33,992 nucleotides of DNA from Bacteroidales bacterium (GCA_021163295.1 JAGGXD010000027.1:1-33992), one strand, 5' to 3'; positions 1 to 8,363 are shown, numbered from the stretch's first letter. Notes: generated by a model from the sequence alone, not told the origin. Numbers and translations are program-made.

Positions 1-1343
1 GCACCGGAACCACAAGCCGGGTCAAGAATGGTTAAACTTAAAAGCCATTTTTTGTATGTAGTCAGCTTTTTGTCAAGAGCTTTAATTGTATCTTTTTTTC
101 TGTTTTTACGTCCTTTGACATATTCCTCATCTATTATCTCTAGTTCGTTCCGTTTTTCCTCGCAAAGTTTCCCAACTGTATTTTCAACAATATATTTAGT
201 AATATATTTAGGTGTGTAATAAATACCCTCTTTCTTGCGCTTAGTATTTTGTTTATCAATTTGTTCACCTCGCAATTTTGCCTGCACATTTTCAATTTCT
301 GCCAGTGAATGCTCAAATATATGGCCAAGGATATTTACATCAACATCGGTTTCAAAATCATAAGCACTGAGTTTTACAGTATGTTCGTGCAATATATTAT
401 CATCAATGGTAATATTATCGAGAATTTCATCAGGAAGAAACAAACCACCATTATAAGGAAATATATCATATTTTTTACCTTTATAACCGGTATTCATGTA
501 GCCAAAATACTTTTTAAACCTGTCGTATAAAGGAATATAAGTATCTAATTCTTCTTTCAGTGTAGTCCATTGTTTTACTATTTCACTAATGGAATTTGGT
601 GGTAGTAAAAGCCTGTCTTCTGCAAAGAAAATAAATAAAAACCTGTCGAGCAGTTTTTGAGTTTTGTTGTAAAGCAACAATTCATCTTTATCAGGGTTAT
701 TTTTTGCAATGTTTTCAAAAATCGCTTCCCTGAATTTTGAATAATCGGCATACAGTTTTTTTGTTACATCTTCTTCCTGTAAAACAGATGATTTTTTTAT
801 CGTGAGGGGTAAATCATTTAGAATATTGTCTTTTGACAGGCAGAGCCAAAGCAAAAAAAATTGCTTCTTGCTTAGATTGAACAAATCAAATTCAAGATAA
901 TCTACTGCATTTTGTATATAGAACCTGAGTTTTTCAAAATTTGAAGTAATCACATAAACACATTCCGGATGATGGTTCTTATATCCGAAAGCTTGTGTTT
1001 CAACTGTGTCCAGGTCGGTTGTTGATGTTGATTTGAGTTCGATCACAGCTATTACATGATCATTTTTTAATATTGCTCCGTCGGCCTTTTTAGTGTCGTC
1101 AACGTTTTTCTTTTCAAGCACGATATTGTATTCCGGCTTTGGTTTTAGTGTATAGTTAAAAATGTTTACGAAAAGCTCCCGGATAAACCCTTCCTGAAAT
1201 TCCTCTTCTTTTGAATTCCGGATGTTTTCCTGTATTTCGGTATTTCCAAAACAACTCTGAAAATCATTGAATTTCTTGTCAACCAGAGCAGAATCAAGCT
1301 CGTTTAAATATTTTTTCTTTACCGATTTTTGAAATAAACTCAT
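1..1343 (-). CDS. Type IIG (Eco57I-like) restriction-modification enzyme, N-terminal part
   Basis: Reading the minus strand from the ATG at 1341-1343 gives about 447 uninterrupted codons that run off the left edge. The N-terminus (MSLFQKSVKKKYL...) resembles bifunctional type IIG restriction enzyme/methyltransferases. A PD-(D/E)xK-type nuclease motif is visible: D88 in KKADGAIL, then E102-L-K104 in AVIELKST. A helical linker follows. The last codons in the window encode LDPACGSG, motif I (SAM binding) of gamma-class N6-adenine methyltransferases. The rest of the methylase and any target-recognition domain lie outside. Such enzymes cut unmodified DNA and methylate host sites, so they act in defence against phage and plasmids. 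No separate specificity or helicase gene is visible on this side, and the 1 kb downstream of the start codon's 5' side is empty. A BREX PglX protein is a less likely alternative because the nuclease motif is at the N-terminus. Confidence 0.86.
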   Translation of the reverse strand, partial: MSLFQKSVKKKYLNELDSALVDKKFNDFQSCFGNTEIQENIRNSKEEEFQEGFIRELFVNIFNYTLKPKPEYNIVLEKKNVDDTKKADGAILKNDHVIAVIELKSTSTTDLDTVETQAFGYKNHHPECVYVITSNFEKLRFYIQNAVDYLEFDLFNLSKKQFFLLWLCLSKDNILNDLPLTIKKSSVLQEEDVTKKLYADYSKFREAIFENIAKNNPDKDELLLYNKTQKLLDRFLFIFFAEDRLLLPPNSISEIVKQWTTLKEELDTYIPLYDRFKKYFGYMNTGYKGKKYDIFPYNGGLFLPDEILDNITIDDNILHEHTVKLSAYDFETDVDVNILGHIFEHSLAEIENVQAKLRGEQIDKQNTKRKKEGIYYTPKYITKYIVENTVGKLCEEKRNELEIIDEEYVKGRKNRKKDTIKALDKKLTTYKKWLLSLTILDPACGSG

Positions 1344-2419
1344 CTTTTGTTATTAATCCCTTTTTAAACCCATAGATTTTCTACTAAAATACATTTTTCC
1401 AATAAGAATCCACCCTTTTAGATTACGCAAATGTAAGCGATGGCTAAAAAAGCAAGTGTGTGGAAGCGAAGGGATGGTTGTGGGAAGGGCTGGAATACTC
1501 TTGCTTTGTGCGGTGGGTTTTCTGCTTTTCTTTTCTCTTGCAGTAAAAATTTCATTGTCTTGGTCTTTCTTCGGCTTCCAACTAACGTCAAAGTTAATCA
1601 CCTGATATTCTGCAAATTAATATTTTTCTAATTATATTCATTTTAAACTTTAATTTCCCTGTTTCGTTAGCTTTAAAACTCAACTGAGTTTCTTAGTAGG
1701 GGGATTGTTGGTAACGATTCAGGATATACACCTGGTGTTGATATATCTCCTTTATCAATTTAATAAGGTGTTTATATATGCTAAAAATCGGCCTGTATGT
1801 GTACCTTTGTTTAATCATCGCTGAAAATATCATCTATTGGATTCCTGAAATTTTCTCAAGTCCGTTTCCAAAACACGCATATAATTTTCTATATCCTTTA
1901 TTTATTAATTAATTGTCAAATCATGTTATCAATTTGTATAGTTAAATCCCCGATAAAATCAGAAATACACTATGTGACATAAATCAATAAGAATTATTTA
2001 GATTTAGAATTGTACAAGTTATAAATAATTTAGTAAACAAGGAAAAGTTATATAAATTATTAGGTCCTGTAATAATCCTGTTTTCATCTATTCTCTCAAC
2101 AAAAACGCCATTTTATCAACCGCCTCATCAACTATAGACATAATCTCCTTTAAAACCTCGATTATTACGGCCGTTTAACCATTAATGTCCAAGTGCAATA
2201 AGCACTAAACAATCAATAAAAAAAATAAAAAGAAGATGAGGAGTATTAAAAAAAACTCAATTTATCAGCATAAAATTGTATTGATAAATTGAGTCATTAA
2301 ATTATTTTTAAAACGTAAAAAGATTCTCTTAACTTTATGTCTTATTTAGTTTCACTTTAGCTGACGACATACAGTATTACAGCACTACTCTTTTTTTCTG
2401 TTCTTTTTTGTTAAAAATT
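1344..2419. other. Gene-poor intergenic region (about 1.1 kb)
   Basis: I see no convincing gene here. The two open frames at 1353-1631 are antisense to each other and have no family features. Short inverted repeats are present, for example AAACTCA-AC-TGAGTTT at 1676-1691 and an imperfect GATATA...TATATC dyad around 1722-1748. A 28-codon open fragment at 2088-2174 on the minus strand reads like a helical protein C-terminus (see findings). A terminator-like hairpin lies at 2255-2294. Confidence 0.6.
2247..2294 (-). terminator. Rho-independent terminator-like hairpin
   Basis: The arms ACTCAATTTATCA (2255-2267) and TGATAAATTGAGT (2282-2294) are a perfect 13-bp inverted repeat with a 14-nt loop. 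On the minus strand the hairpin is followed by a run of seven to eight T residues (A-tract at 2248-2255 on the plus strand). It lies about 125 nt past the stop of the minus-strand gene ending at 2420, so it probably ends that transcript. The stem is AT-rich, so its strength is uncertain. Confidence 0.55.
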
Positions 2420-2785
2420 CTAGTCTTCTTTTTTTGTCAAAATTATAATTGTCTCTCCGTAACTCCACACTGCGTTCCCTGTTCCCTTAAGTTTCTTATT
2501 GATCTTTAAAGAGAATAGAACAATTTCACCATCAATATTTGCCTCATATATTATGGAATCCTTTTTTGCTTTTATCAAGGTTGATGGATATTCAGAATTC
2601 ATAAAGGTAGTAAACACAGAATCTTTTTTGAATTCAACAATTCCGAAAGTATAACCTTCTGGTGCAGTAGGAGCGTCAAAACTCCAGTTGCCAATGTGAG
2701 CTTTTTTTATTTGTGCATTTGTTGAAAGAGATCCAATTAATAAAACCGATATAACAAGGAATAATCGTAGAATTTTACTTTTCAT
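2420..2785 (-). CDS. Small secreted protein of unknown function
   Basis: This encodes 121 residues. The first 24 form a typical Sec signal peptide (KSKILRLFLVISVLLIGSL, then STNAQ, a plausible signal peptidase I site after the Ala). The mature part of about 97 residues alternates short polar and hydrophobic stretches (GNWSFDAP, FGIVEFKKDSVFTTF, GEIVLFSLKINKKLKGTG), as expected of a small beta-sandwich or lipocalin-like periplasmic protein. I do not recognise a named family. The gene stands alone between two gene-poor regions and has a terminator-like hairpin downstream. The start has a good ATG directly before the signal peptide. Confidence 0.7.
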   Translation of the reverse strand: MKSKILRLFLVISVLLIGSLSTNAQIKKAHIGNWSFDAPTAPEGYTFGIVEFKKDSVFTTFMNSEYPSTLIKAKKDSIIYEANIDGEIVLFSLKINKKLKGTGNAVWSYGETIIILTKKED

Positions 2786-3020
2786 GATTTCTAAGTTTTA
2801 ATTTTGACTCCAATGTACTTTAACTAAAAGTTCCTGAATTTAGTTAAAAACATATTAAAATCTGGATTAAACAAGTAAAAAAAATATCCTCGAAAGATTA
2901 TTAATTGAGTTAAGTTCGACAATGAGTCATGGGACTTCTAATGTATGCAAAATGCAGATTACTAGTAGCTTATGAGATAGTCTTCAAAATCGTCAACGGA
3001 ATCGTCAATCTTAATAAATA

Positions 3021-3051
3021 AATCCCTGCAAGTTATTGACTTACAGGGATT
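3021..3051. repeat. Imperfect inverted repeat / hairpin
   Basis: AATCCCTG (3021-3028) pairs with CAGGGATT (3044-3051). The stem continues after one mismatch as AAGT/ACTT around the loop TATTG. It could be a weak terminator for minus-strand transcription past the tRNA, since the minus strand continues as TATTTATTAAGATT, or just part of the repeat block. Confidence 0.4.
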
Positions 3052-3083
3052 CGTGATTTGAAGATATGGTATTGAGGTAAAAC

Positions 3084-3144
3084 GAATCCTACCGGATTAC
3101 TTTCATTTTATTCGCCCCAGTTTCGAAAGCAAGCTTTCTCACTG
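3084..3144. repeat. 61-bp direct repeat, copy 1
   Basis: This copy begins GAATCCTACCGGATTACTTT and ends GAAAGCAAGCTTTCTCACTG. It differs from copy 2 (3218-3278) at four positions. Each copy contains two small hairpins, AATCC-TACC-GGATT and GAAAG-CAAG-CTTTC. Confidence 0.8.
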
Positions 3145-3217
3145 GCAAGCGCTCTGGAATTACCTCATCCCTCCGGGATTCGGTGATTCCTTTTTTGAGC
3201 TTAACACACCACAAAAT

Positions 3218-3278
3218 GAATCCTACCGGATTACTTTTATTTTATTCGCTCCAATTTCGAAAGCAAGCTTTCTCATTG
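3218..3278. repeat. 61-bp direct repeat, copy 2
   Basis: This copy matches 3084-3144 at 57 of 61 positions by eye. It starts inside the left arm of the 19-bp inverted repeat. The copies are separated by about 73 bp of unrelated sequence. Confidence 0.8.
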
Positions 3279-3284
3279 TTGCTC

Positions 3285-3313
3285 ACAAAATAAAAAATCC
3301 CGCTGTCGCGGGA
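3285..3313 (-). terminator. Rho-independent terminator of tRNA-Phe
   Basis: TCCCGC (3298-3303), loop TGTC and GCGGGA (3308-3313) form a perfect GC-rich stem. On the minus strand it is followed by TTTTTTATTTTGT. It begins 15 nt past the tRNA 3' end, the expected position and polarity for ending tRNA transcription. Confidence 0.75.
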
Positions 3314-3327
3314 TTCATTTTGTGGTG

Positions 3328-3400
3328 TGGTGCCACCTGGAATTGAACCAGGGACACCAGGATTTTCAGTCCTGTGCTCTACCAACTGAGCTATGGCACC
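3328..3400 (-). tRNA. tRNA-Phe (anticodon GAA)
   Basis: The minus strand folds into a complete 73-nt cloverleaf. The acceptor stem is GGTGCCA/TGGCACC with discriminator A. The D arm is GCTC-AGTTGGTA-GAGC, the anticodon arm CAGGA-CTGAAAA-TCCTG with anticodon GAA, and the T arm CCTGG-TTCAATT-CCAGG. CCA is not encoded; the 3' flank reads CAC. Confidence 0.97.
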
Positions 3401-3415
3401 TTCAATTTCGGAGTG

Positions 3416-3423
3416 CAATTATA
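3416..3423 (-). promoter_or_regulatory. Putative -7 box for tRNA-Phe
   Basis: The minus strand reads TATAATTG, one mismatch from the Bacteroidota -7 consensus TAnnTTTG. It is 15 nt upstream of the mature tRNA 5' end. No clear -33 TTTG was found. Confidence 0.35.
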
Positions 3424-3516
3424 CAGCAAAAATCCCTTATTTCAAAAAAAATATTTATAATACTCCCTAATTACATTTTTTTCGATTTTTTAAATCACAA
3501 TATCCTTAACATATAA

Positions 3517-3524
3517 TATCTTTG
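3517..3524 (+). promoter_or_regulatory. Putative Bacteroidota -7 box for the M16 protease gene
   Basis: TATCTTTG matches TAnnTTTG exactly and ends 28 nt before the ATG at 3553. This leaves a short leader containing a purine-rich GAAGAAAGGA stretch. The -33 element is not obvious. Confidence 0.5.
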
Positions 3525-3552
3525 CTAAATGATAAAGTGAAGAAAGGACTCA

Positions 3553-4773
3553 ATGGAATATCAAACATATATTCTCTCCAATGGAATAAAATTAATTCAT
3601 AAACCGGTTAAATCACCTGTGGCTCATGCAGGTTTAATTATTAATACCGGTTCGCGGGATGAGCATGAAGAGGAACATGGTATCGCTCATCTTATTGAGC
3701 ATATGATCTTTAAGGGAACAAAAAAACGAAAAGCTTTTCATATATTAAGCCGGCTGGAAGACGTAGGTGGTGAACTTAATGCTTATACAAGCAAAGAGGA
3801 AACATGTATCTATGCTTCATTTATGAAAAATGATTACCAGAGAGCTTTTGAACTTTTTAATGATATTGTTTTCAATTCCTCTTTTCCCGAACGGGAACTT
3901 GAGAAGGAAAAAGAGGTGATAATTGAAGAGATCAATTCATATCTTGATCAGCCGGGCGAACAGATATTTGACGATTTTGAGGAACTTATCTATAAAAATG
4001 CACCTATCGGAAGAAGCATTCTGGGCACACCCGAAAAATTAAGGAAACTTAGTAAAAATACTCTCAACCGGTTTATTCAGCAACACTATAATACCGACCA
4101 GATAATTGTTTGTTCAGTTGGAAATTTATCCTTCCCCCGGCTGGTGAAATATTTTGAAAAATATTTTGGTAATGTGTCTGCCACTTATAGAACCTGGCAA
4201 AGAAAAAAAGCCGGATATTACCATCCTGAGATAAATATAATTGATAAAGATACTTATCAATCACATTGCATTATCGGGAACAGGGCATATGATCTGAACG
4301 ATAAACGCCGCACCGATTTGCATCTGCTAAATAATATTTTAGGTGGGCAGGGATTGAATTCCAGGTTAAACCTTTCACTAAGGGAAAAAAACGGATATGC
4401 TTATAACATCGAATCTAATTATTCACCATACTTCGATACCGGTGTGCTCAGTATATATTTTGGAACGGACAGGAAAAACCTGGAAAAAAGTATAAGCCTC
4501 ACCTATAAAGAGTTTGACAAATTAAAAACTAAAAAACTTGGTGAGATCCAATTGGCACGGGCTAAAAGGCAAATCACGGGCCAGTTAATGCGGTCATCAG
4601 AGATCAACGAAAATTTGATGCTCGCCATCGGTAAAAGCTATCTGGTTTACGGAAAGGTGGAAACACCTGAAGAGATCAACCGGAAAATTGAAGCGATAAC
4701 CGCTTCAGGACTAATGGAGATTGCTAATGAAATTCTGGATACTGATCAACTTTCAATGCTTGCTTACAAATAG
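3553..4773 (+). CDS. M16 family zinc metalloprotease (pitrilysin/processing-peptidase type)
   Basis: This encodes 406 residues, the length of a single two-domain M16 unit as in bacterial PqqL/YmxG-type peptidases. The inverted zinc motif HxxEH is H46-L-I-E49-H50, in a typical context (GIAHLIEHMIFKG). The third ligand is probably E126 in EVIIEEINSYLDQPGE. The C-terminal half carries the usual substrate-clamp region (GGQGLNSRLNLSLREKNGYAYNI). No signal peptide is present, so it is probably cytoplasmic. The family cleaves peptides or protein N-termini; the substrate is unknown. The ATG at 3553 follows GAAGAAAGGACTCA, a reasonable ribosome site. The O-methyltransferase gene begins 5 nt after the stop, so the two are almost certainly co-transcribed. 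Confidence 0.93.
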   Translation: MEYQTYILSNGIKLIHKPVKSPVAHAGLIINTGSRDEHEEEHGIAHLIEHMIFKGTKKRKAFHILSRLEDVGGELNAYTSKEETCIYASFMKNDYQRAFELFNDIVFNSSFPERELEKEKEVIIEEINSYLDQPGEQIFDDFEELIYKNAPIGRSILGTPEKLRKLSKNTLNRFIQQHYNTDQIIVCSVGNLSFPRLVKYFEKYFGNVSATYRTWQRKKAGYYHPEINIIDKDTYQSHCIIGNRAYDLNDKRRTDLHLLNNILGGQGLNSRLNLSLREKNGYAYNIESNYSPYFDTGVLSIYFGTDRKNLEKSISLTYKEFDKLKTKKLGEIQLARAKRQITGQLMRSSEINENLMLAIGKSYLVYGKVETPEEINRKIEAITASGLMEIANEILDTDQLSMLAYK

Positions 4774-4778
4774 TAATA

Positions 4779-5423
4779 ATGTCTGATAGAAACCTGGAGA
4801 AATATATTCTTGCTCACACAGTGAGTGAAGACCAAGTTTTAGCAGACCTTTATAGAAAAACCCATATTAAGTTTGTTAATCCAAACATGGTATCCGGGCA
4901 TTTACAGGGTGCAATTCTCACAATGATAAGCAACATAATAGCTCCCGAAAAGATCCTTGAAATAGGAACTTTTACCGGATATTCAGCAATTTGTCTTGCA
5001 CGTGGATTAAGAAAAAACGGCAGGCTGGATACCATTGAAATAAGTGATGAATTAGAAGGTTTTATCCTTTCATATTTTAAAAAAGCCGGTGTTGAGAAAC
5101 AAATCAACCTTTATATCGGTAATGCACTTGATCTTGTGAAAGAATTACCCGGATCTTATGATCTTGTTTTTATTGACGGGGATAAACGGGAATACTCTGC
5201 ATACTACAATCTTGTTTTTGAGAAAGTCAGGCCCGGAGGTTTTATAATTGCAGACAATGTTCTATGGGGTGGAAAAGTGATAGATCCTGAATATATGAAT
5301 GACCCCTTCACGAAAGGGATCATGGAGTTTAATGAACTCGTGCATAATGATGCCCGGGTTGAAAATGTAATTTTCCCCGTCAGAGATGGTTTGATGCTAT
5401 TAAAAAAGAAAGAGGTTTGGTAA
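4779..5423 (+). CDS. SAM-dependent O-methyltransferase (caffeoyl-CoA OMT-like, Methyltransf_3)
   Basis: This encodes 214 residues, the usual size for bacterial class I metal-dependent O-methyltransferases. SAM-binding motif I is EIGTFTGYS at 61-69. The acidic residue after strand 2 is in LDTIEIS, and the metal-binding motif is FIDGDK with D133, followed by ADN at 158-160. It transfers methyl groups to catechol-type or similar hydroxyls; the physiological substrate in Bacteroidota is not established. The gene starts 5 nt after the M16 protease stop, so they form a two-gene operon. The start codon fits that coupling. Confidence 0.93.
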   Translation: MSDRNLEKYILAHTVSEDQVLADLYRKTHIKFVNPNMVSGHLQGAILTMISNIIAPEKILEIGTFTGYSAICLARGLRKNGRLDTIEISDELEGFILSYFKKAGVEKQINLYIGNALDLVKELPGSYDLVFIDGDKREYSAYYNLVFEKVRPGGFIIADNVLWGGKVIDPEYMNDPFTKGIMEFNELVHNDARVENVIFPVRDGLMLLKKKEVW

Positions 5424-5470
5424 AATAGTAACCCCAACTGCATTAACTAATCCCTTCAGTCTCAATTATT

Positions 5471-5674
5471 CTATTTACCCTGAGAAGCTTCAGGATCGCC
5501 GGTTATCTCCTTTATCCTTATAAGGTTTAATTCTTTTGAAACTGTAGTCAGGTTCATCATTATTGTTTTGTATTCCGGATATTTACTGTAATTCTCCTGC
5601 ATCACAAACATAATATTCATAACCGACTTTTGAAGGTTCTCACTAATTTCAAATTTTTTCATTTTATCTTCCAT
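5471..5674 (-). CDS. Small helical protein of unknown function
   Basis: This encodes 67 residues (62 if the second Met is used). It is rich in Lys, Glu, Met and Asn with heptad-like spacing (LQKSVMNIMFVMQENYSKY, then MMNLTTVSKELNLIRIKEI), suggesting a short helical hairpin. It has no signal peptide or membrane segment, and I recognise no family. It converges on the O-methyltransferase gene with 47 nt between stops. Amino acid composition is protein-like, but at this length chance cannot be excluded. Confidence 0.5.
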   Translation of the reverse strand: MEDKMKKFEISENLQKSVMNIMFVMQENYSKYPEYKTIMMNLTTVSKELNLIRIKEITGDPEASQGK

Positions 5675-5806
5675 AGTAATAATACTTAATCTGTTTTAAG
5701 TAAAAATACATAAAAAATCTTCCTGACAAAAACTATTCCAATTATATTTCTTGGTATAATTTTTGATTTATAATAAAACAGATCATTAACTTAACAATTT
5801 AAATAT

Positions 5807-6439
5807 ATGTTACGATACATCTTTTTTACCGTTTTAATCGGGATTCTTTTTATTGCCAATCTTAATGCCCAGCAATTTAATGAACTCGAGAGAAAGCTTA
5901 ATCAGCTTGAACAGAATTCAACAAAAACCAATATTCAAAGCGAGGTTACCGATACTTCTTTTAAAAGTAACGGCGTTACATCTTCAGGTTGCAGGCTATA
6001 TTCCGATATTGGAAACTTAAGCTCGGTAATAACAATTCTTCCTGCAGATACAAGGGTTTTTATTGTGGATATTATGGATGAATATTACTACATTAAAACT
6101 GAAGTTAACCAGGGTTTTATAAAAAAATCCAAAATAAAACCTGATCAGAGTTATATTGATAAACCACCTGAATTTTTGAATCAACAAGACTCTGAAAACG
6201 GAACTTCCGGCAAGTTAGAGTACTTACGCAAAACTTACGGCTGGGAAATAGCAAAGAAGATATTTGATCATAAAATATGGCGGAACATGACCACAAATAT
6301 GGTTGAAGACAGTTGGGGACGGCCCAATCAAATTAATCGGAGAATTAACTCCGGACAGGTTAAAGAAGAATGGTTTTATCCATCAACTTACCTGATCTTT
6401 TTAGATGGGAAGTTAATAGACTGGGGACCGGTAGAATGA
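5807..6439 (+). CDS. Secreted protein with SH3-like domain and BamE/SmpA-like C-terminus
   Basis: This encodes 210 residues. The N-terminal 21 form a signal peptide (LRYIFFTVLIGILFIANLNA-Q). After a charged helical stretch (21-45), residues about 58-105 resemble a bacterial SH3 domain (CRLYSDIGNL, ILPADTRVFIVDIMDEYYYI, GFIKKSKIK). The C-terminal 60 residues contain NMVEDSWGRPNQINRRI, EEWFYP and LIFLDGKLIDWG, the pattern of SmpA/OmlA-like modules that check a Gly-Pro turn followed by paired strands. It is probably periplasmic or envelope-associated. The function is unknown. It is transcribed alone and converges on the beta-helix gene. Confidence 0.72.
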   Translation: MLRYIFFTVLIGILFIANLNAQQFNELERKLNQLEQNSTKTNIQSEVTDTSFKSNGVTSSGCRLYSDIGNLSSVITILPADTRVFIVDIMDEYYYIKTEVNQGFIKKSKIKPDQSYIDKPPEFLNQQDSENGTSGKLEYLRKTYGWEIAKKIFDHKIWRNMTTNMVEDSWGRPNQINRRINSGQVKEEWFYPSTYLIFLDGKLIDWGPVE

Positions 6440-6477
6440 TCAGAGTTTGACTTGTGGACTAAAAGCCAGGCCAAGCT

Positions 6478-8202
6478 TCAATTTTTAATAAATTCCACTG
6501 TATGTACCGGCTGGTATTCACTGTCAAGAATTATAAGCTGATAACTCCCCCTGGAAAAACCATTCAGGGAAATCTGGTTGCTTTCCATTTTTCCTTTGCT
6601 TATAGTTTGACCAAGATTATTCATAATAGTGTAATAATAGCCTTTGGCAGTTTTATTATTCAATAACCTGACATTCAAAACACTTGAACAGGGATTTGGA
6701 AATATAACTATGTCTTCTGCTGTTTTTATTTTTGAAACTTCCGAAGAAGTCTGGCATTCATATGCTCCACAATCCACTCTGTTGTCAAATACTCTCTCAT
6801 TCCCATAAAAATCTGTTTCCGTATCACCGGCAACAAAATCAGGATCTCCTGCATTAATAGCCGGTGAATTTTCCTGAAGATGAAAATCAGCAGACAAAAC
6901 ATCGGCTGAAACTAACAATGGATCCGAAAACAGAGAGTTTGCATTTGAACCGGTGCCAGTTTGAAAAACGCTAAAGGAAGCATATTGTGTCCCGTTCCAA
7001 TCTGTCTCAAAATTTCCTGATAAAGAATAAAACAGGTTATAATCCATAACAAGATTTACCTGGGATAATTCAGCATAAGCAAAAATATTCTGTCCGGAAA
7101 TATAAAATATATTATTTTTTATGTTTGCATTCTCAAGGTAGGTAATATACATTTCTCCTGTCCCATCTACAGCAAAATCATTTTTCATACATGTATTGTT
7201 CAATATATCACAATCAACAACTTTCCCTGAACCATCAGGATAGTCAAATCCCCCAATAGCAATAGCACAAACTTCATTATCATAAAACAGATTATCTCTA
7301 ACTACAACATTAGAAGTAGTTTTTCCTGTGTTTTCACAACCTATTTCAATACCATATCCATTGTGATAACTAACATTGTTTTCAATTACCAGATCTTTCC
7401 CTCCATCAACGTAGATACCTCCCGAGGTAGCATAGGCAGATATACAATTATAGATTGTATTTCCTTTAACAAGTCCATTACGTGCCTGGTCATTTTGCAG
7501 GCTGGTTCCTTCGTGACCAATTATATCAATACCAATATTTGTAATATTATGCACTGTATTATTTACTACTTCAAACCCATCAACATTGCCATTTATTGCT
7601 AAAGCTTCACTGTAACCTGTACGGCAATCGTAAATCTTATTTCCTTCAATAATTAAACTCATAACCGGATCCAGCGATTCCGTACCAAATACAATTAAAG
7701 GTTGTGCATTTGTTTCTTCAGTAACAACATCGGTTGCGTTATTAGAAAAATTAATATTGTAAATTTTATTATTCCGAATAGTAATATTATTGCATTTTGC
7801 CTCAATTAAAATCCCTTTAGAGTCAGGCATTTCATTATTCGTAATAAATAACCCTTCAATAGTAATATTGCTTTGGTTATATATTTCAATTACAGCCTCT
7901 GAGTCAATTATATCTGCCCCGCTAATTATTACAGTATCATTGCTATTGTTTCTAATAACAATTTTATTCTCATTAGTACCCGATACTTCAACAAATAATT
8001 TCTCATTATAGGTACCTGCCATAATATTCAGTGTATCACCTGCAGATAACTGATCCATGCCGTTTTGAATAGTTTGCCAGGGCAGGTTATAACTACCATC
8101 TCCCGTATCATCATTTCCAGCAGTATTTACATAATAATTCTGCTGACAAAACCCGTTTAAATAAAACAAAGTAGAAATTAATATTAACATAATTGTTTTC
8201 AT
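6478..8202 (-). CDS. Secreted right-handed beta-helix protein with T9SS sorting domain
   Basis: This encodes 574 residues. A signal peptide at 1-19 (ending LNGFCQ) is followed by YYVNTAGNDDTGDGSYNLPW, the usual opening of DUF1565/pectate-lyase-like beta-helix proteins. Many short repeats follow (NNITIRNNKIYNI, LIIEGNKIYDC, FEVVNNTVHNI, LVIENNVSYHN, VVVRDNLFYDN), the stacked coils of a parallel beta-helix. After about residue 480 comes a type A T9SS C-terminal domain (VIFPNPCSSVLNV ... GQTISKG ... GSYQLIIL ... EFIKN), so the protein should be exported by type IX secretion and anchored or released at the surface. A polysaccharide lyase or epimerase role is possible. No catalytic residues can be assigned, and there is no polysaccharide-utilisation locus beside it. 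Confidence 0.85.
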   Translation of the reverse strand: MKTIMLILISTLFYLNGFCQQNYYVNTAGNDDTGDGSYNLPWQTIQNGMDQLSAGDTLNIMAGTYNEKLFVEVSGTNENKIVIRNNSNDTVIISGADIIDSEAVIEIYNQSNITIEGLFITNNEMPDSKGILIEAKCNNITIRNNKIYNINFSNNATDVVTEETNAQPLIVFGTESLDPVMSLIIEGNKIYDCRTGYSEALAINGNVDGFEVVNNTVHNITNIGIDIIGHEGTSLQNDQARNGLVKGNTIYNCISAYATSGGIYVDGGKDLVIENNVSYHNGYGIEIGCENTGKTTSNVVVRDNLFYDNEVCAIAIGGFDYPDGSGKVVDCDILNNTCMKNDFAVDGTGEMYITYLENANIKNNIFYISGQNIFAYAELSQVNLVMDYNLFYSLSGNFETDWNGTQYASFSVFQTGTGSNANSLFSDPLLVSADVLSADFHLQENSPAINAGDPDFVAGDTETDFYGNERVFDNRVDCGAYECQTSSEVSKIKTAEDIVIFPNPCSSVLNVRLLNNKTAKGYYYTIMNNLGQTISKGKMESNQISLNGFSRGSYQLIILDSEYQPVHTVEFIKN

Positions 8203-8363
8203 AATTTTTATTATTTATTTATAATTAGCTAGTAACAAGTTTTCAATTTTGATTTCTTTTCACTTATAAAAATGACTTTGCATTAAAAATACTAAATAAT
8301 TAAATCATTCAGTAATTTCTATCTGCTTAAGTTTCGAAAAGAAATTGATTTTCTGATTAGTTA

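Larger units (their letters stand above)
2786..3327. other. Intergenic region with repeats next to tRNA-Phe
   Basis: No coding gene is visible. The first 230 bases look featureless. From 3021 onward the region is a stack of hairpins and repeats: an inverted repeat at 3021-3051, two copies of a 61-bp direct repeat, a 19-bp inverted repeat reaching the tRNA end, and a GC-rich terminator hairpin. These are listed separately. Confidence 0.6.
3205..3329. repeat. 19-bp perfect inverted repeat ending in the tRNA-Phe gene
   Basis: CACACCACAAAATGAATCC (3205-3223) is the exact reverse complement of 3311-3329. The right arm includes the last two bases of the tRNA gene and its terminator flank. The arms enclose copy 2 of the 61-bp repeat, so this looks like an inverted duplication of the tRNA 3' flank. 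Confidence 0.8.

Noticed and set aside
1353-1631. Two open frames of 82 and 63 codons on opposite strands
   Set aside because: They overlap antisense to each other, have no recognisable domains, and their composition is unlike the neighbouring proteins. I treat the region as intergenic.
3322-3516. Open frame of 64 codons
   Set aside because: It runs antisense through the tRNA-Phe gene, and its first third is just the tRNA read in reverse.
6440-6477. Terminator hairpin between the convergent genes
   Set aside because: Only a short imperfect stem (AAGC...GCTT) is present; it is too weak to call.
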